Positions 43,200-51,547 are shown, counted from the first letter of the stretch. The stretch is DNA of 64,000 nucleotides from Burkholderiales bacterium JOSHI_001 (GCA_000244995.1 CM001438.1:2628090-2692089); one strand, 5' to 3'. The notes: generated by a model from the sequence alone, not told the origin. Program-made: numbers and translations.

Positions 43200-44285
43200 C
43201 TAAGCGCTTCCCAACCCAAAGCAGGTGAGGCGACGTCCTGCCGACAATGGATTCGCCGGTTGGGCAAGCCAGCGGGCATGCGCCGGTGCCATGATCCGCC
43301 GCCAAAATCCCGGCGCCATGCACGCGAACATCAGCAGCACATAGCTTGCCGGCAACCTTGGCGAATCGGGTGACAGGTCCAGCCGGTAGTAGGGCAGGTG
43401 GCTGTCCAAATGGTGCCGGTCGTGCAGGCTGATCGACAGGGTGATCCAGGCCTGAAACTGGCAGTCTTCCTCCCAGCCTCTGCCGAAATCGACCTGACTC
43501 GCGATGTCGGCATCACCAAGGCCCCAGTGCTGGATGTAGGTGATCAGTTGGATGCCGAAGGTGACGCCGACGATCATGCCGAAGTACACCAACAGTCCTG
43601 GCCAACCGCCTAGAGCCAAGAACACCATGGCAGTGACCAAGGTGGCCAGGCAGGCCGCTCTGGCTCGGCCAGCCCCTGGCCACCGGCTGCCCAGGTCAAA
43701 CACTGGCGATTGCCGCCCCAGGAATTCCTTGCCCACGCGCAGCAGGCGTTGCCCGGCAAAGGCCCACATTGACTCGGTCATCAGTGGTACCTCGGCCCGG
43801 GCGGTGTCGCCAGGCCGACCGTGGTGAGCGATGTGTTCAATGCCCAGCAAAGGGTAGCCGCAGAACCCGGCCAGCAGATGGCCCAGGCGTGCTTCGGTCT
43901 TGCTGCGCCGATGAAACAACTCATGCGCCACGCAGGTGGCAAACAGCAGGGTCATCCACAGGCTCAGGCCGAACCCCAGCCAATCCATGGCGTCTGCACT
44001 GCCAAGTGTGGCTGTCGCGTGCAGGCCCGTCAGCACGCTTGCCACCAGCACCGGCACGTAGGCCAGCGGCAGCTTGTCCAGCACTGTGGCCACGCCCTCA
44101 CGCCACTCGGGCACACCGCGGGGCGGCAGGGCGCCGAAAACCAGCCTGGCCAAGGGGAAGATCATCACCACCACGCCAAACGCCAGCCATGTCCGCTGCT
44201 GGAATGCGCCCACCAGGAACAGGGCCGGCATCAGGAAGATGAACAGGTAGCCCGATGCCTGAAGCCACTGGCTGCGAATGACCAT
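43200..44285 (-). CDS. AlkB/XylM-like integral-membrane di-iron hydroxylase
   Basis: 361 residues from ATG 44285. Six or so hydrophobic segments surround histidine boxes HELFHRR (near 142), EHIAHHG (near 171) and LHDRHHLDSH (near 298), plus the IQHWGL motif near 254. This spacing matches alkane 1-monooxygenase/xylene monooxygenase rather than acyl-lipid desaturases. The enzyme would hydroxylate terminal C-H bonds using O2 and electrons from a rubredoxin or ferredoxin. No rubredoxin gene is next to it, though the zinc-ribbon protein at 45,434 has paired cysteines. The length is a little short for AlkB. Confidence 0.88.
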   Translation of the reverse strand: MVIRSQWLQASGYLFIFLMPALFLVGAFQQRTWLAFGVVVMIFPLARLVFGALPPRGVPEWREGVATVLDKLPLAYVPVLVASVLTGLHATATLGSADAMDWLGFGLSLWMTLLFATCVAHELFHRRSKTEARLGHLLAGFCGYPLLGIEHIAHHGRPGDTARAEVPLMTESMWAFAGQRLLRVGKEFLGRQSPVFDLGSRWPGAGRARAACLATLVTAMVFLALGGWPGLLVYFGMIVGVTFGIQLITYIQHWGLGDADIASQVDFGRGWEEDCQFQAWITLSISLHDRHHLDSHLPYYRLDLSPDSPRLPASYVLLMFACMAPGFWRRIMAPAHARWLAQPANPLSAGRRLTCFGLGSA

Positions 44286-44309
44286 GGGTGATGCCTTGGG
44301 CGTGCCTGC

Positions 44310-45098
44310 TCAGACCAATCCGTACTCGGCCGCCATCTGCGCCGCGGCCTTGCGGTTGGGCACACCCAGGCGCGCATTCATGCGCTGGAACCGAGAGTTG
44401 ATGGACTGCTCGGACTTGTTCAACACCGTGGCCATCGCCTTGGTGGCCAGGCCACGCCACTCGTGCGCCAGAAGCACCAGGTCCTCATCGGTCAGTTGGG
44501 CATCCTGGATCACTTCGCGCCTAATGCGCTGAATCCACCAAGCATGCAACTCCATCGCCAGGCTTCTGGCGACCAGTTTCAACGTCGGGTAGCCCTCGTC
44601 GTCGAAGTACCCAGGTGTGGCAGATCCAAGGCACAGCACGCCCACGCGCGTCAACTTCCCGCTGGAAGGCGCTGGCACGATCAGTGCCGAGCGAAAGCCG
44701 TACTTTTCGGCCAGAGCCAGAACTTCCCGCTCCTGGGCGGTCTGCGACTTGATCTCGTGTCCGCGCGCAGGTTCTGAGTTGTCCAGGGCATGTTGCAACC
44801 AGGGGTCGGCCATGTAGGACGCTGTCCTTTCATACTCGCAGCACCAGATGGGGTCGCAGGCCAGCAGGAATCTGAACGATTCATGGGTGGCGTCGTCGCG
44901 GATGAAGCTGACGAAGGCCGACGCGTCCAGACCCATGGCGCGGGTGGCGCAGTCCAGCACACCCAGCGCTTCGTCTTCGTGGCTGGCGTCCGCCAGGCCG
45001 CAAACGATGTCTGCCACGCGCTTGGTGAAATACGGCGCGGCGGCCAGATCAGCCAGCGTTGATGACGGTGCTGGTATCGGCGAACAGTTCATCTGCAT
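44310..45098 (-). CDS. LuxR-type regulator with autoinducer-binding domain
   Basis: 262 residues from ATG 45098, overlapping the upstream small gene by 50 bases; a later start is possible. The N-terminal domain has W-x3-Y-x8-D (IWCCEY, then ADPW), the spacing that contacts acyl-homoserine lactone in TraR/LuxR. The second invariant Trp 15 residues after the Asp is replaced (PARGHEI). The C-terminal helix-turn-helix has LATKAMATVLNKSEQSINSRF and RLGVPNRKAAA. No luxI partner lies in the window, so it is a solo regulator. It probably controls the AlkB-like gene 25 bases downstream. Confidence 0.85.
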   Translation of the reverse strand: MQMNCSPIPAPSSTLADLAAAPYFTKRVADIVCGLADASHEDEALGVLDCATRAMGLDASAFVSFIRDDATHESFRFLLACDPIWCCEYERTASYMADPWLQHALDNSEPARGHEIKSQTAQEREVLALAEKYGFRSALIVPAPSSGKLTRVGVLCLGSATPGYFDDEGYPTLKLVARSLAMELHAWWIQRIRREVIQDAQLTDEDLVLLAHEWRGLATKAMATVLNKSEQSINSRFQRMNARLGVPNRKAAAQMAAEYGLV

Positions 45099-45462
45099 GA
45101 CGGACCAATCGCAAGGACATCAGAGGGTCGTCGAATCGGATGGTGTCGGCAGCGCACCAGCGGCGGAAATCGTCGGCCGACGCAAAGCGTGCTGACTGCA
45201 GCACCTTGCCCTTGCCGTTTCGGCTGAACGCTCGCTGCACGTACAAGCCGGCCGACGTTCGCTGCAGGCTGAACCGAACCATCCCATCCGCGCTGTGCAC
45301 CGTCTGCAGCACCTTGCCCTTGCCGTTTCGGCTGAACGCTCGCTGCACGTACAAGCCGGCCGACGTTCGCTGCAGGCTGAACCGAACCATCCCATCCGCG
45401 CTGTGCACCGTCACGACGCCGCCTTCGCTCGGGTCAGAGTTGGAAGAGGGGTTCGTCTTCAT
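45049..45462 (-). CDS. Small protein with an exact 36-residue tandem duplication
   Basis: 137 residues from ATG 45462. Residues about 24-59 (beginning TVHSADGMVRFSLQR) are repeated exactly as 60-95. They are followed by SARFASADDFRRWCAADTIRFDDP, then LMSLRLVRHADELF. Without the repeat the protein would be about 101 residues. The fold is unknown; the repeated unit looks like a small beta-sheet with basic residues. It overlaps the zinc-ribbon gene at its start and the LuxR-type gene at its end, so the three form one minus-strand set. An unduplicated relative would show which form is ancestral. Confidence 0.65.
   Translation of the reverse strand: MKTNPSSNSDPSEGGVVTVHSADGMVRFSLQRTSAGLYVQRAFSRNGKGKVLQTVHSADGMVRFSLQRTSAGLYVQRAFSRNGKGKVLQSARFASADDFRRWCAADTIRFDDPLMSLRLVRHADELFADTSTVINAG
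45196..45411. repeat. 108-bp perfect tandem duplication within a coding region
   Basis: Units 45,196-45,303 and 45,304-45,411 are identical by eye, 108 bp each. The length is a multiple of three, so the frame is kept. The identical third codon positions show that the duplication is recent. Confidence 0.95.
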
Positions 45463-45730
45463 CTTCTTCCACCACCGCATGGCCGCAGCATGGGCAGGTC
45501 AGGCGTCGCAACTTGTCAGCGGAAGGGGCATCTATTGACGTGTCGATCACGTCGGCCCCACAGGCCTGACATTCGTGAACGGTGAGGAAGAAGCTTCCCC
45601 GGCATACATCGCAGGTCAGCGGGTAGGTGGTGTCTTCAGACAGCCACTCGAAATCGTCCGTCTCCAATGCGCCGCAGTGCGGGCATTGGTAGTGCAGAGC
45701 GGACGATGCCTCAAGGGTCTCGGTATCCAT
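45434..45730 (-). CDS. Zinc-ribbon protein with four CxxC motifs
   Basis: 98 residues from ATG 45730 (another in-frame start lies at 45,754). Four pairs of cysteines are seen: QCPHCG, TCDVCRG, CQACGA and CPCCGH, enough for two zinc ribbons. The C-terminus is acidic (VVEEDEDEPLFQL). No catalytic motif is present. Its stop lies inside the next gene (overlap 29 bases), so the two are co-translated. A role as metal or electron carrier for the AlkB-like enzyme is conceivable, but the motif lacks the rubredoxin pattern CxxCG with CPxCG at the usual spacing. Confidence 0.7.
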   Translation of the reverse strand: MDTETLEASSALHYQCPHCGALETDDFEWLSEDTTYPLTCDVCRGSFFLTVHECQACGADVIDTSIDAPSADKLRRLTCPCCGHAVVEEDEDEPLFQL

Positions 45731-46473
45731 GCGCACCTCACCTTCCGGGAGCATGGTTGAAAAGGGCGATATGTACGCTCGGCGGCAGCAGTTGTCCAGA
45801 GCTTGGGCTAACCCGGAAACAAACCGTCACCGTACGCGTTGAAGCGGGGTCTCGCCTCTATCGCCACCCATGGGGTAACCGCCATGCCGGTGAGGCAAGT
45901 CTAGGCAAGGTTCAGCGCATGGCGTCGATGAATTTTCTCGAAGATTCATCGCGATCCCATGGGTGGTGATTGGCACTGCCCATCACTTGATCCAGCTATC
46001 CCCACCGTGGGTGTGGTTGCTGCGCTCCGCACCCGACGGCCGCCCCGTGTGCGAACCGTAGCACCGCGCGCGCAGCCGCAAGGGCCTTTCGCGGGTCAAC
46101 GGCCTGCGCCCCGCTGGCGCGGGTCCCCTCCATGGACGCCACGGTGCCCTTGCGCCCGCGCTGGCCGCGGCGCTGGCGGTTTCGCACGGCGACCGACGAA
46201 TGCGGGGCAGGTGCAGCCCAAAGCACATCCAACGCCGAGGGATCAACAGCCAAATCCGGCTCCCTCGGAAATTGGGGCAGGGGCTTTGGGAACTTCAAGG
46301 AGCAGCGGCGAGGCGATGGCAGGCGCAATTCGAATGGCACTCAAGGGCTGGCGACTCCGCGACGTGCCGAACCGCCCTTCGTGGCCCTGGCTTTACCCCT
46401 GGCCAGGCGTTCCGCCCTGATCGGCAGGCTGGACCGCAAGCCTCAATCTTCTTCAACCCTTGGAGCCAAGACC
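45731..46473. other. 743-base region upstream of the ParB-like gene, no gene seen
   Basis: The plus-strand frame of parB is open back to 46,132, but its upstream part is Arg/Ala/Pro-rich and unlike a ParB N-terminus. No parA was found. A G+C-rich block at about 46,020-46,200 resembles the decayed end of a gene. The parB promoter and possibly parS-like sites should be here; none was recognised with confidence. The ATG at 46,474 is preceded by GGAG at 46,462-46,465. Confidence 0.45.
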
Positions 46474-48396
46474 ATGCAATACACAAAGGAATTGCTTTCC
46501 ATCGATCTGTCGAATCTCGTGCCGTCGCCTCAAAACGTGCGCCGCCACACCGTCACCCAGGTGGAGGAATTGGCCGCGCTGATCGAAGCGCAGGGCCTGC
46601 TGCACAACCTGGTGGTCACCGAACACCCGGTGGGCCGGGGCAGGGCGCGCAAGCTCAAGTTCGCCGTGGCGGCCGGTGAGCGCCGCCGGCGTGCCTTGCT
46701 GCTGCTTCAGCAGCGGGGCCGGCTGCCCCAGGGCCACGAAGTGCTGTGTGAACTGGTGGCGCCCGAGCGTGCGCTGGAGGTGAGCCTGGCCGAGAACAGC
46801 GGCCGCGAGGCGATGCACCCGGCCGATGAGTTCGAGGCCTTCCGCGCCCTGATGGCTGAAGGCAAAGGCGTCGAGGACATCGCGGCGCGGTTCGGCGTGT
46901 CGGTGCTGACGGTGCAGCGCCGGCTGAAGCTGGCAGCGCTGTCGCCCAGGCTGCTGGCGCTGTATCGGGAAGATGGCATCAACCTGGACCAGCTGATGGC
47001 ATTGACCTTGAGCGACGACCACGCCGTACAAGAGCGCACCTGGTTCGACGCCCAACCCTGGGACCGCGCACCCGCCGCACTGCGGCGCCGGCTGACCATG
47101 GGAGAGGTGGAAGCCGCCAGCAGCGCGCTGACCCGGTTTGTGGGGGTGGACGCCTACGAGGCCGCGGGTGGCGTGGTGCGGCGCGACCTGTTCGACGATG
47201 AGCAAAGCCGCTTCCTGTCCGACCCTGTGCTGCTGGACCGGCTGGCCACCGAAAGACTGGAATCCCTGGCGACTAACGTCCGGCAGGAAGGTTGGGCGTG
47301 GGTGGAGGTTCGGCTGAACGTGGACTCACAGGCCTTGCGGCAGTTTTCGCCATGCCCACACATGCATCGTGCGCCGAAGCCTGCCGAACACGAAGCCATG
47401 GAGGCCTTGGACCGGCGCAGCGCAGAGCTGGCGCAGCAGGCATAGGCGCTGGACGACGCCCCGGATTGGTCGCCGGACGAAGCCGAATTGATCGACGTGG
47501 AAGAGCAGGACATCGCCGCCCGGCGCAAGGCCATTCAGGACGATCTGAAGGTCTGGGCTCCGGACGCGATGGCCCAGGCCGGTGCCATCGTTACCGTCAG
47601 CCGGGAGGGTGATGCCGAGGTCATTCGCGGCCTGGTGCGGGATGCAGACCGGAAGGCGCAGAGGCGGCAACAGCCCCATGCGGCGCCTTCAACGACGGGC
47701 GCTTCCGACTTGAATTTGGGAGTGGACGACCGGCCAGGCGGCGAACGCCAACCAGCGGGCTTCAGCGAAGCGCTGGCCCGACGCTTGGCTGCACACCGCA
47801 GCATGGGTCTGCAGGCCGAGTTGTGCCGCCAGCCTGCGCTTTCCTTGGCCGTGCTGGCCCACGTGTTCGTGCAACGCGTGTTCGGCGCCGAGTACCCACG
47901 CCATGCGTCCGCACTACAGGTGACACCCCAGACGTCGACTTTCGCGCTGGAAGCCGCTGCGGACGACCTGAAGTTTGGGCCGGCCTGGTCGGCCGTCCAG
48001 GCGGCCAAAGAAGCCTGGCGGGCACGGCTTCCGCAGGAGCAGGGTGAGTGGTTGTCCTGGCTGACCGCCTTGCCGCAGACCGACCTGGTGGAACTGCTGG
48101 CGCTGTGCACCGCCCTGACGGTGAATGCGCTTCCCAGTGCGAATGCCGGTGCTGACGCCAACGCCATCGCCGCTGCCGCCGGGCTGGACATGGCTGAGTT
48201 GTGGCAACCCAGCGCCCAGGCGTTTCTGAACCATGTGCCCAAGGCCCAGATCATCCAGGCGCTGAAGGAGGCCGGGCCAGACCTGGCCGGCGACGAGCTG
48301 GCGGCGATGAAGAAGGACGCCTTGGTGAGCTTGGCCGAATCACGGCTGGCTGGTACGCGGTGGTTGCCCGAGCCGCTGCGGGCAGCACAAAAGTAA
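46474..48396 (+). pseudogene. parB: ParB/Spo0J-like protein, interrupted by an in-frame TAG
   Basis: Starting at ATG 46474 the gene reads 323 residues to TAG 47,443-47,445. The same frame then continues unbroken for another 316 residues to TAA 48,394-48,396. The N-terminal part is a ParB nuclease-fold domain (LSNLVPSPQNVRR, AVAAGERRRRALLLL, LAENSGREAMHPADEFEAF) with the following helix-turn-helix (VEDIAARFGVSVLTVQRRL). The sequence after the TAG (DAPDWSPDEAELIDVEEQ) continues without a break in composition, and plasmid/ICE ParB proteins of this class are about 640-700 residues. So one base change probably split the gene. The N-terminal part keeps both core domains and could still work. Confidence 0.75.
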
Positions 48397-48448
48397 GCAA
48401 TTCGCGCGGGCGGGTGGCACCGCCCACGGGAACCTGGACGAATGGATC

Positions 48449-48757
48449 ATGTGGTTGTTGGTGACCCGCGAACCCAGGCCGGACGCACCGTATTGGCCCG
48501 GCCGGCGCTGGCTGGCGGCTGTGGATGCGGTGGCATGGCCAGGGCTATGCGTCACGGCGGCTTGGCATGCCCCGGAACCTGTCGGGCTTGTGCTCCCTTT
48601 TGCGACGGCGTCTGCCGTCCTCTTTGCGATTGGGCGGCTACGGCGCGCCATCTGGGAAAACCGCCGCTATCGATTCTCGACTTGGAGATGGGCGGGCTTC
48701 GTCGGAGCCTTGTTGGTGCTCGGCGCGATGTTGAAGGTGTTGGGCGCAAGTCAATGA
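48449..48757 (+). CDS. Small membrane protein of unknown function
   Basis: 102 residues from ATG 48449. Two hydrophobic segments (about 24-60, in two parts, and 80-97) are separated by a basic stretch (RLRRAIWENRRYRFS). It is next after the parB-like gene, 52 bases downstream and on the same strand, and is the last gene before the attachment site. No family recognised. Confidence 0.55.
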   Translation: MWLLVTREPRPDAPYWPGRRWLAAVDAVAWPGLCVTAAWHAPEPVGLVLPFATASAVLFAIGRLRRAIWENRRYRFSTWRWAGFVGALLVLGAMLKVLGASQ

Positions 48758-48821
48758 AGGGCGGACCTTCTACTGGTGCCAGTACAACCTGCATGGCGGA
48801 TCCATGAAGGGGCTTCAACCT

Positions 48822-48843
48822 GGGATAAATCCAGGGATAAATC
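48822..48843. repeat. Direct repeats near the attachment site, possible integrase arm sites
   Basis: GGGATAAATC occurs at 48,822-48,831 and 48,834-48,843 with a 12-bp period, and a GGGACTGTCG follows in the same register. They lie about 80 bp inside the tRNA-derived site, where tyrosine recombinases of ICEs bind arm-type repeats. The role is inferred. Confidence 0.5.
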
Positions 48844-48921
48844 AGGGGACTGTCGGGGTGCTGCAGGGGAACGTTACCTGGGAAGCTGGAGAACCGCATG
48901 CCCCTCGCTTCCCCGGGACCT

Positions 48922-48948
48922 TGGGTTCGAGTCCCATCAGCCACCCCA
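48922..48948 (+). other. Attachment site: displaced 3' end of tRNA-His
   Basis: TGGGTTCGAGTCCCATCA followed by GCCACCCCA matches the T-arm (TTCGAGT loop) and acceptor strand of bacterial tRNA-His, with its typical C73 and encoded CCA. The rest of the tRNA (D-arm, GTG anticodon) is missing upstream, so this is only the 3' fragment. It marks the crossover between element (left) and chromosome (right). An intact tRNA-His with the same 27 bases is predicted at the other end of the element. Confidence 0.8.
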
Positions 48949-48967
48949 CCCAGTTCCCACCGTGATG

Positions 48968-48990
48968 CGGCCCTTCGGGGCCGTTTTCAT
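48968..48990 (+). terminator. Rho-independent terminator after the tRNA-His fragment
   Basis: CGGCCC-TTCG-GGGCCG forms a 6-bp GC stem with a stable tetraloop, followed by TTTTCATT. It lies 20 bases after the tRNA end and was most likely the terminator of the original tRNA-His transcript, now separated from its gene by the element. Confidence 0.75.
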
Positions 48991-49020
48991 TGGGGCTGCG
49001 TCGGGGCCGCCTCGGGGCGC

Positions 49021-49983
49021 TCACTCCACCTTGCCGATGCGCCGCACGGCGTCGGTCATCAGCGCCGCATCGGCCGCCCAGTAGCGCTGGAAGTCCGGCG
49101 CGTCCAGGTACTCCACCGGGCTGCCGGCGCGGTGGATGGTGCCCAGCACCTGGGGGTCGGCCGCGGCCTTGGCGGCGGCGGCGCGCAGGCGGGTGACGAT
49201 GTCGTCCGGCGTGCCCGCCGGCACAAACAGGGCCGACCATTGGGCAAAGCTGGCTGCCACGCCGCTTTGCTTCAGGCTGGGCACGTCGGGCAGCGCGGCC
49301 AGCGGCCGGTCGCCCCAGTGCGCCAGCGCGCGCAGCTTGCCGGCCTTGATCTGTTGCGCCACGCTGGCCGGCCCGCTGGACACCGCGTCCACCTGTCCGC
49401 CCAGCAGAGCCAGCACCGCCGGGCCGGCGCCGGTGTAGGGGATGTGCACCATGCGAAAGCCCGCGCTGGCCTTGAGCATTTCCATCGGCACGTGCATGGT
49501 GCCGTAGTTGCCCGAACTGCCATAGTTGTAGCGCCCGGGGTGGGCCTTGGCATCGGCCACGAAGTCGGCCAGTGTCTTCCATGGCGCGTCGGCACGCACC
49601 ACCAGCACCGTGGGGTCGGCGGTGAAGCGCGCGATGGGCTTGAACTGGTCCAGCGTGTAGGCCGGCTTGCGGCCCAGGATGCGATCGGCCTCGGGCAGGA
49701 TGGAAATCGACGACAGTGCCATCAGCAGCGTGTAGCCATCGGCCGGTGCGCGCGCCGCCATGCCCATGCCCAGCGCCCCGCCGGCGCCCAGCTTGTTTTC
49801 CACCACCACGGGCTGCCTGAGTTCGCGCGCCAGCGCTTCGGCCACCGGGCGGGCCACGGTGTCGGCCACGCCACCGGGCGGGAAGGGCACGATCAGGGTG
49901 ATGGGCCGCTCGGGCCAGTTGGACTGCGCATTTGCGCCGGCGGTGGCGCACAGCAGGCTGATCAGCAGCGCACGTCGGTTCAT
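49021..49983 (-). CDS. Bug/TctC-family periplasmic receptor
   Basis: 320 residues from ATG 49983, overlapping the upstream hydrolase stop as ATGA. A signal peptide ends at ANAQS near 21. The Bug fold signatures are there: WPERPITLIVPFPPGGVADT, the glycine-rich GAGGALGMG loop, and HIPYTGAGPAVLALLGGQVD near 180. Such proteins bind small carboxylates in the periplasm; most have no cognate transporter genes beside them, as here. The coupling to a fumarylacetoacetase-family gene suggests an aromatic or acid breakdown intermediate as ligand. Confidence 0.92.
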   Translation of the reverse strand: MNRRALLISLLCATAGANAQSNWPERPITLIVPFPPGGVADTVARPVAEALARELRQPVVVENKLGAGGALGMGMAARAPADGYTLLMALSSISILPEADRILGRKPAYTLDQFKPIARFTADPTVLVVRADAPWKTLADFVADAKAHPGRYNYGSSGNYGTMHVPMEMLKASAGFRMVHIPYTGAGPAVLALLGGQVDAVSSGPASVAQQIKAGKLRALAHWGDRPLAALPDVPSLKQSGVAASFAQWSALFVPAGTPDDIVTRLRAAAAKAAADPQVLGTIHRAGSPVEYLDAPDFQRYWAADAALMTDAVRRIGKVE

Positions 49984-50828
49984 GCGGCCTCCTCGACGAA
50001 GTGGTTTTCCAGCACGCCCAAGCCGTCGATCTCGATGCGCACCACGTCGCCGGCTTGCAGCCAACGCGGCGGTTTCATGCCCATGCCCACCCCGGCCGGG
50101 GTGCCGGTGGCGATGACGTCGCCCGGCAGCAGCGTGATGCCGCGCGAGCAGGTCTCAAGGAGCGTCGGGATGTCGTAGATCAGGTCCGAGGTGCGCGCGT
50201 CCTGGCGCAGTTCGCCATTCACCCAGCAGCGCACCTGCAGGTCGGACGCGTCCAGTTCGTCGGCGGTGGCGATCCAGGGCCCCATGGGGCAGAAGCTGTC
50301 GAAGCTCTTGCCCAGGTCCCACTGCGCATGGCGCATCTGCACGTCGCGCGCGGTGACGTCGTTGACGATGGTGTAGCCGTACACATGGGCCATGGCCTGG
50401 TCGCGGGGGATGTTGCGGCCGCTGCGGCCGATCACCACCGCCAGTTCGGCCTCGTAGTCGATCTGGGTGGACACCGCGGCCCCGGGCAGGCGCACCGCGT
50501 CGCGCGGGCCGGTCACGGTTTGCGGCACCTTCGTGAACACGATGGGCCAGCCCGCGGGCTGGTTGTCCTTGAACACGCTGTCGCTCAACTCGCGCGCATG
50601 GGCGTGGTAGTTGCGGCCCACGCACCACAGGTTGCGACGCGGTTGCGGCAGCGGTGCCCGCAGCGCGGCGCCGGCCAGGGGCACCCGCAGCGAAATCGGC
50701 GGCAGCGTGGGGCGGCCTATCAGCGCCAAGGCGCCGGCGCTGCCATCGACATCGAACAGGGCGATCAAGTCGCCCTCGATGCGGCCAACACGGGGTTGGC
50801 CCTGGTGAACGAGGCTGACGATGCGCAT
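49980..50828 (-). CDS. Fumarylacetoacetate hydrolase family protein
   Basis: 282 residues from ATG 50828. The FAH fold is shown by NLWCVGRNYHAHARE near 79, the metal-binding Glu residues in IDYEAELAVVIGR near 128, the YTIVNDVTARDVQ motif near 155 and LLPGDVIATGTPAGVG near 240. Family members hydrolyse or decarboxylate beta-diketo or oxo acids using Mg2+. The substrate is unknown. The gene is divergent from a GntR regulator and co-transcribed with a Bug receptor. Confidence 0.92.
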   Translation of the reverse strand: MRIVSLVHQGQPRVGRIEGDLIALFDVDGSAGALALIGRPTLPPISLRVPLAGAALRAPLPQPRRNLWCVGRNYHAHARELSDSVFKDNQPAGWPIVFTKVPQTVTGPRDAVRLPGAAVSTQIDYEAELAVVIGRSGRNIPRDQAMAHVYGYTIVNDVTARDVQMRHAQWDLGKSFDSFCPMGPWIATADELDASDLQVRCWVNGELRQDARTSDLIYDIPTLLETCSRGITLLPGDVIATGTPAGVGMGMKPPRWLQAGDVVRIEIDGLGVLENHFVEEAA

Positions 50829-50864
50829 GTTGGTGTCCCCCCTCCTGACGCGACCAAATGCTAC

Positions 50865-50882
50865 CATTCACCACCATGAATG
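50865..50882. promoter_or_regulatory. Palindrome over the GntR start codon, likely operator
   Basis: CATTCA-N6-TGAATG is a perfect inverted repeat whose right half contains the start region of the GntR gene. It sits between the divergent hydrolase and regulator genes, so binding could block both. Inferred from symmetry and place. Confidence 0.5.
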
Positions 50883-51547
50883 TGGCAGCCGGCCTGCAGG
50901 AGGCCATCCTCGACAAGTTGCGCTCGCGCACCTGGCGCGCCGGCCACCGCCTGCCCACCGAGCGGGCCCTGAGCGAGCAATACGGCATCAGCCGCTCCAC
51001 GGTGCGTCGTGTGCTGCAGGACTTCAAGCGCAAGCGCCTCATCACCCAGACCGTGGGCAGCGGCACCTACGTGGCCGACGAGGTGCAGGACGCGCTGACC
51101 GTGCTGGCGCCCACCGGGCCGGCCCAGGCGGTGAGCCCGGCCGAGCTGATGAGCGCGCGCCTCGTGCTGGAGCCGGCCCTGATCGACATGGTGATCGGTG
51201 CCGCCACGGCAGCCGACTTCGCCCGCATGGACGAGTGCAACCACCGCGCCGAACAAGCCGCCACGCTGGAGGACTTCGAGCGCTGGGACGCGGCCCTGCA
51301 CGAGGCCATCGCCGAAGCCTCGCACAACGGCTTCATGACCCGCGTGTTCGCGCTGATGAGCCAGGCGCGGACGCAGGGCGAATGGGGCATGCTCAAGCGC
51401 CGCAGCGCCACGCCGCAGCGACGGCTGGAATATGAAAGCGAACACCGCGCCCTGGTCGCGGCGCTGAAGGACCGAGACGCCGAGCGCGCGCGCGCCATGT
51501 GCCTGGCCCATCTGCTGCACGTGCGCACCAGCATGCTGGGCTACTGA
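50876..51547 (+). CDS. GntR-family regulator (FadR/FCD type)
   Basis: 223 residues from ATG 50876 (a further in-frame ATG lies at 50,858). The winged helix has RAGHRLPTERALSEQYGISRSTVRRVLQDFKRKRLI-type sequence, and the GSGTYVA wing. The C-terminal FCD helical domain has SARLVLEPALIDMVI, LHEAIAEASHNGF and EHRALVAALKDRDAERAR, with the His/Asp residues that bind a metal and carboxylate effector. It likely represses the divergent hydrolase-Bug pair and possibly the Bug operon downstream. Confidence 0.92.
   Translation: MNVAAGLQEAILDKLRSRTWRAGHRLPTERALSEQYGISRSTVRRVLQDFKRKRLITQTVGSGTYVADEVQDALTVLAPTGPAQAVSPAELMSARLVLEPALIDMVIGAATAADFARMDECNHRAEQAATLEDFERWDAALHEAIAEASHNGFMTRVFALMSQARTQGEWGMLKRRSATPQRRLEYESEHRALVAALKDRDAERARAMCLAHLLHVRTSMLGY

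Larger units (their letters stand above)
1..48948. mobile_element. Integrative and conjugative element, right part (left end outside window)
   Basis: The segment joins a relaxase fragment, a full VirB/VirD4 type IV secretion operon, a toxin-antitoxin pair, a ParB-like gene, IS91-like elements and varied cargo. It stops at a 27-bp copy of the tRNA-His 3' end at 48,922-48,948, followed by a terminator and then housekeeping-type metabolic genes. When an ICE enters the 3' end of a tRNA gene, the displaced 3' fragment lies at the far end of the element, next to the original downstream chromosome; this matches what is seen. No integrase for the whole element lies in the window, since the only tyrosine recombinases belong to the IS91-like units. 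The element must therefore continue left of position 1. The extent is inferred, not proven. Confidence 0.75.

Noticed and set aside
45196-45411. CRISPR or regulatory repeat array
   Set aside because: Only two units of 108 bp, adjacent without spacers and in frame in a coding region.
48870-48948. A complete tRNA gene
   Set aside because: Only the T-arm and acceptor 3' strand are present. No D-arm, anticodon stem or 5' acceptor strand is found upstream.
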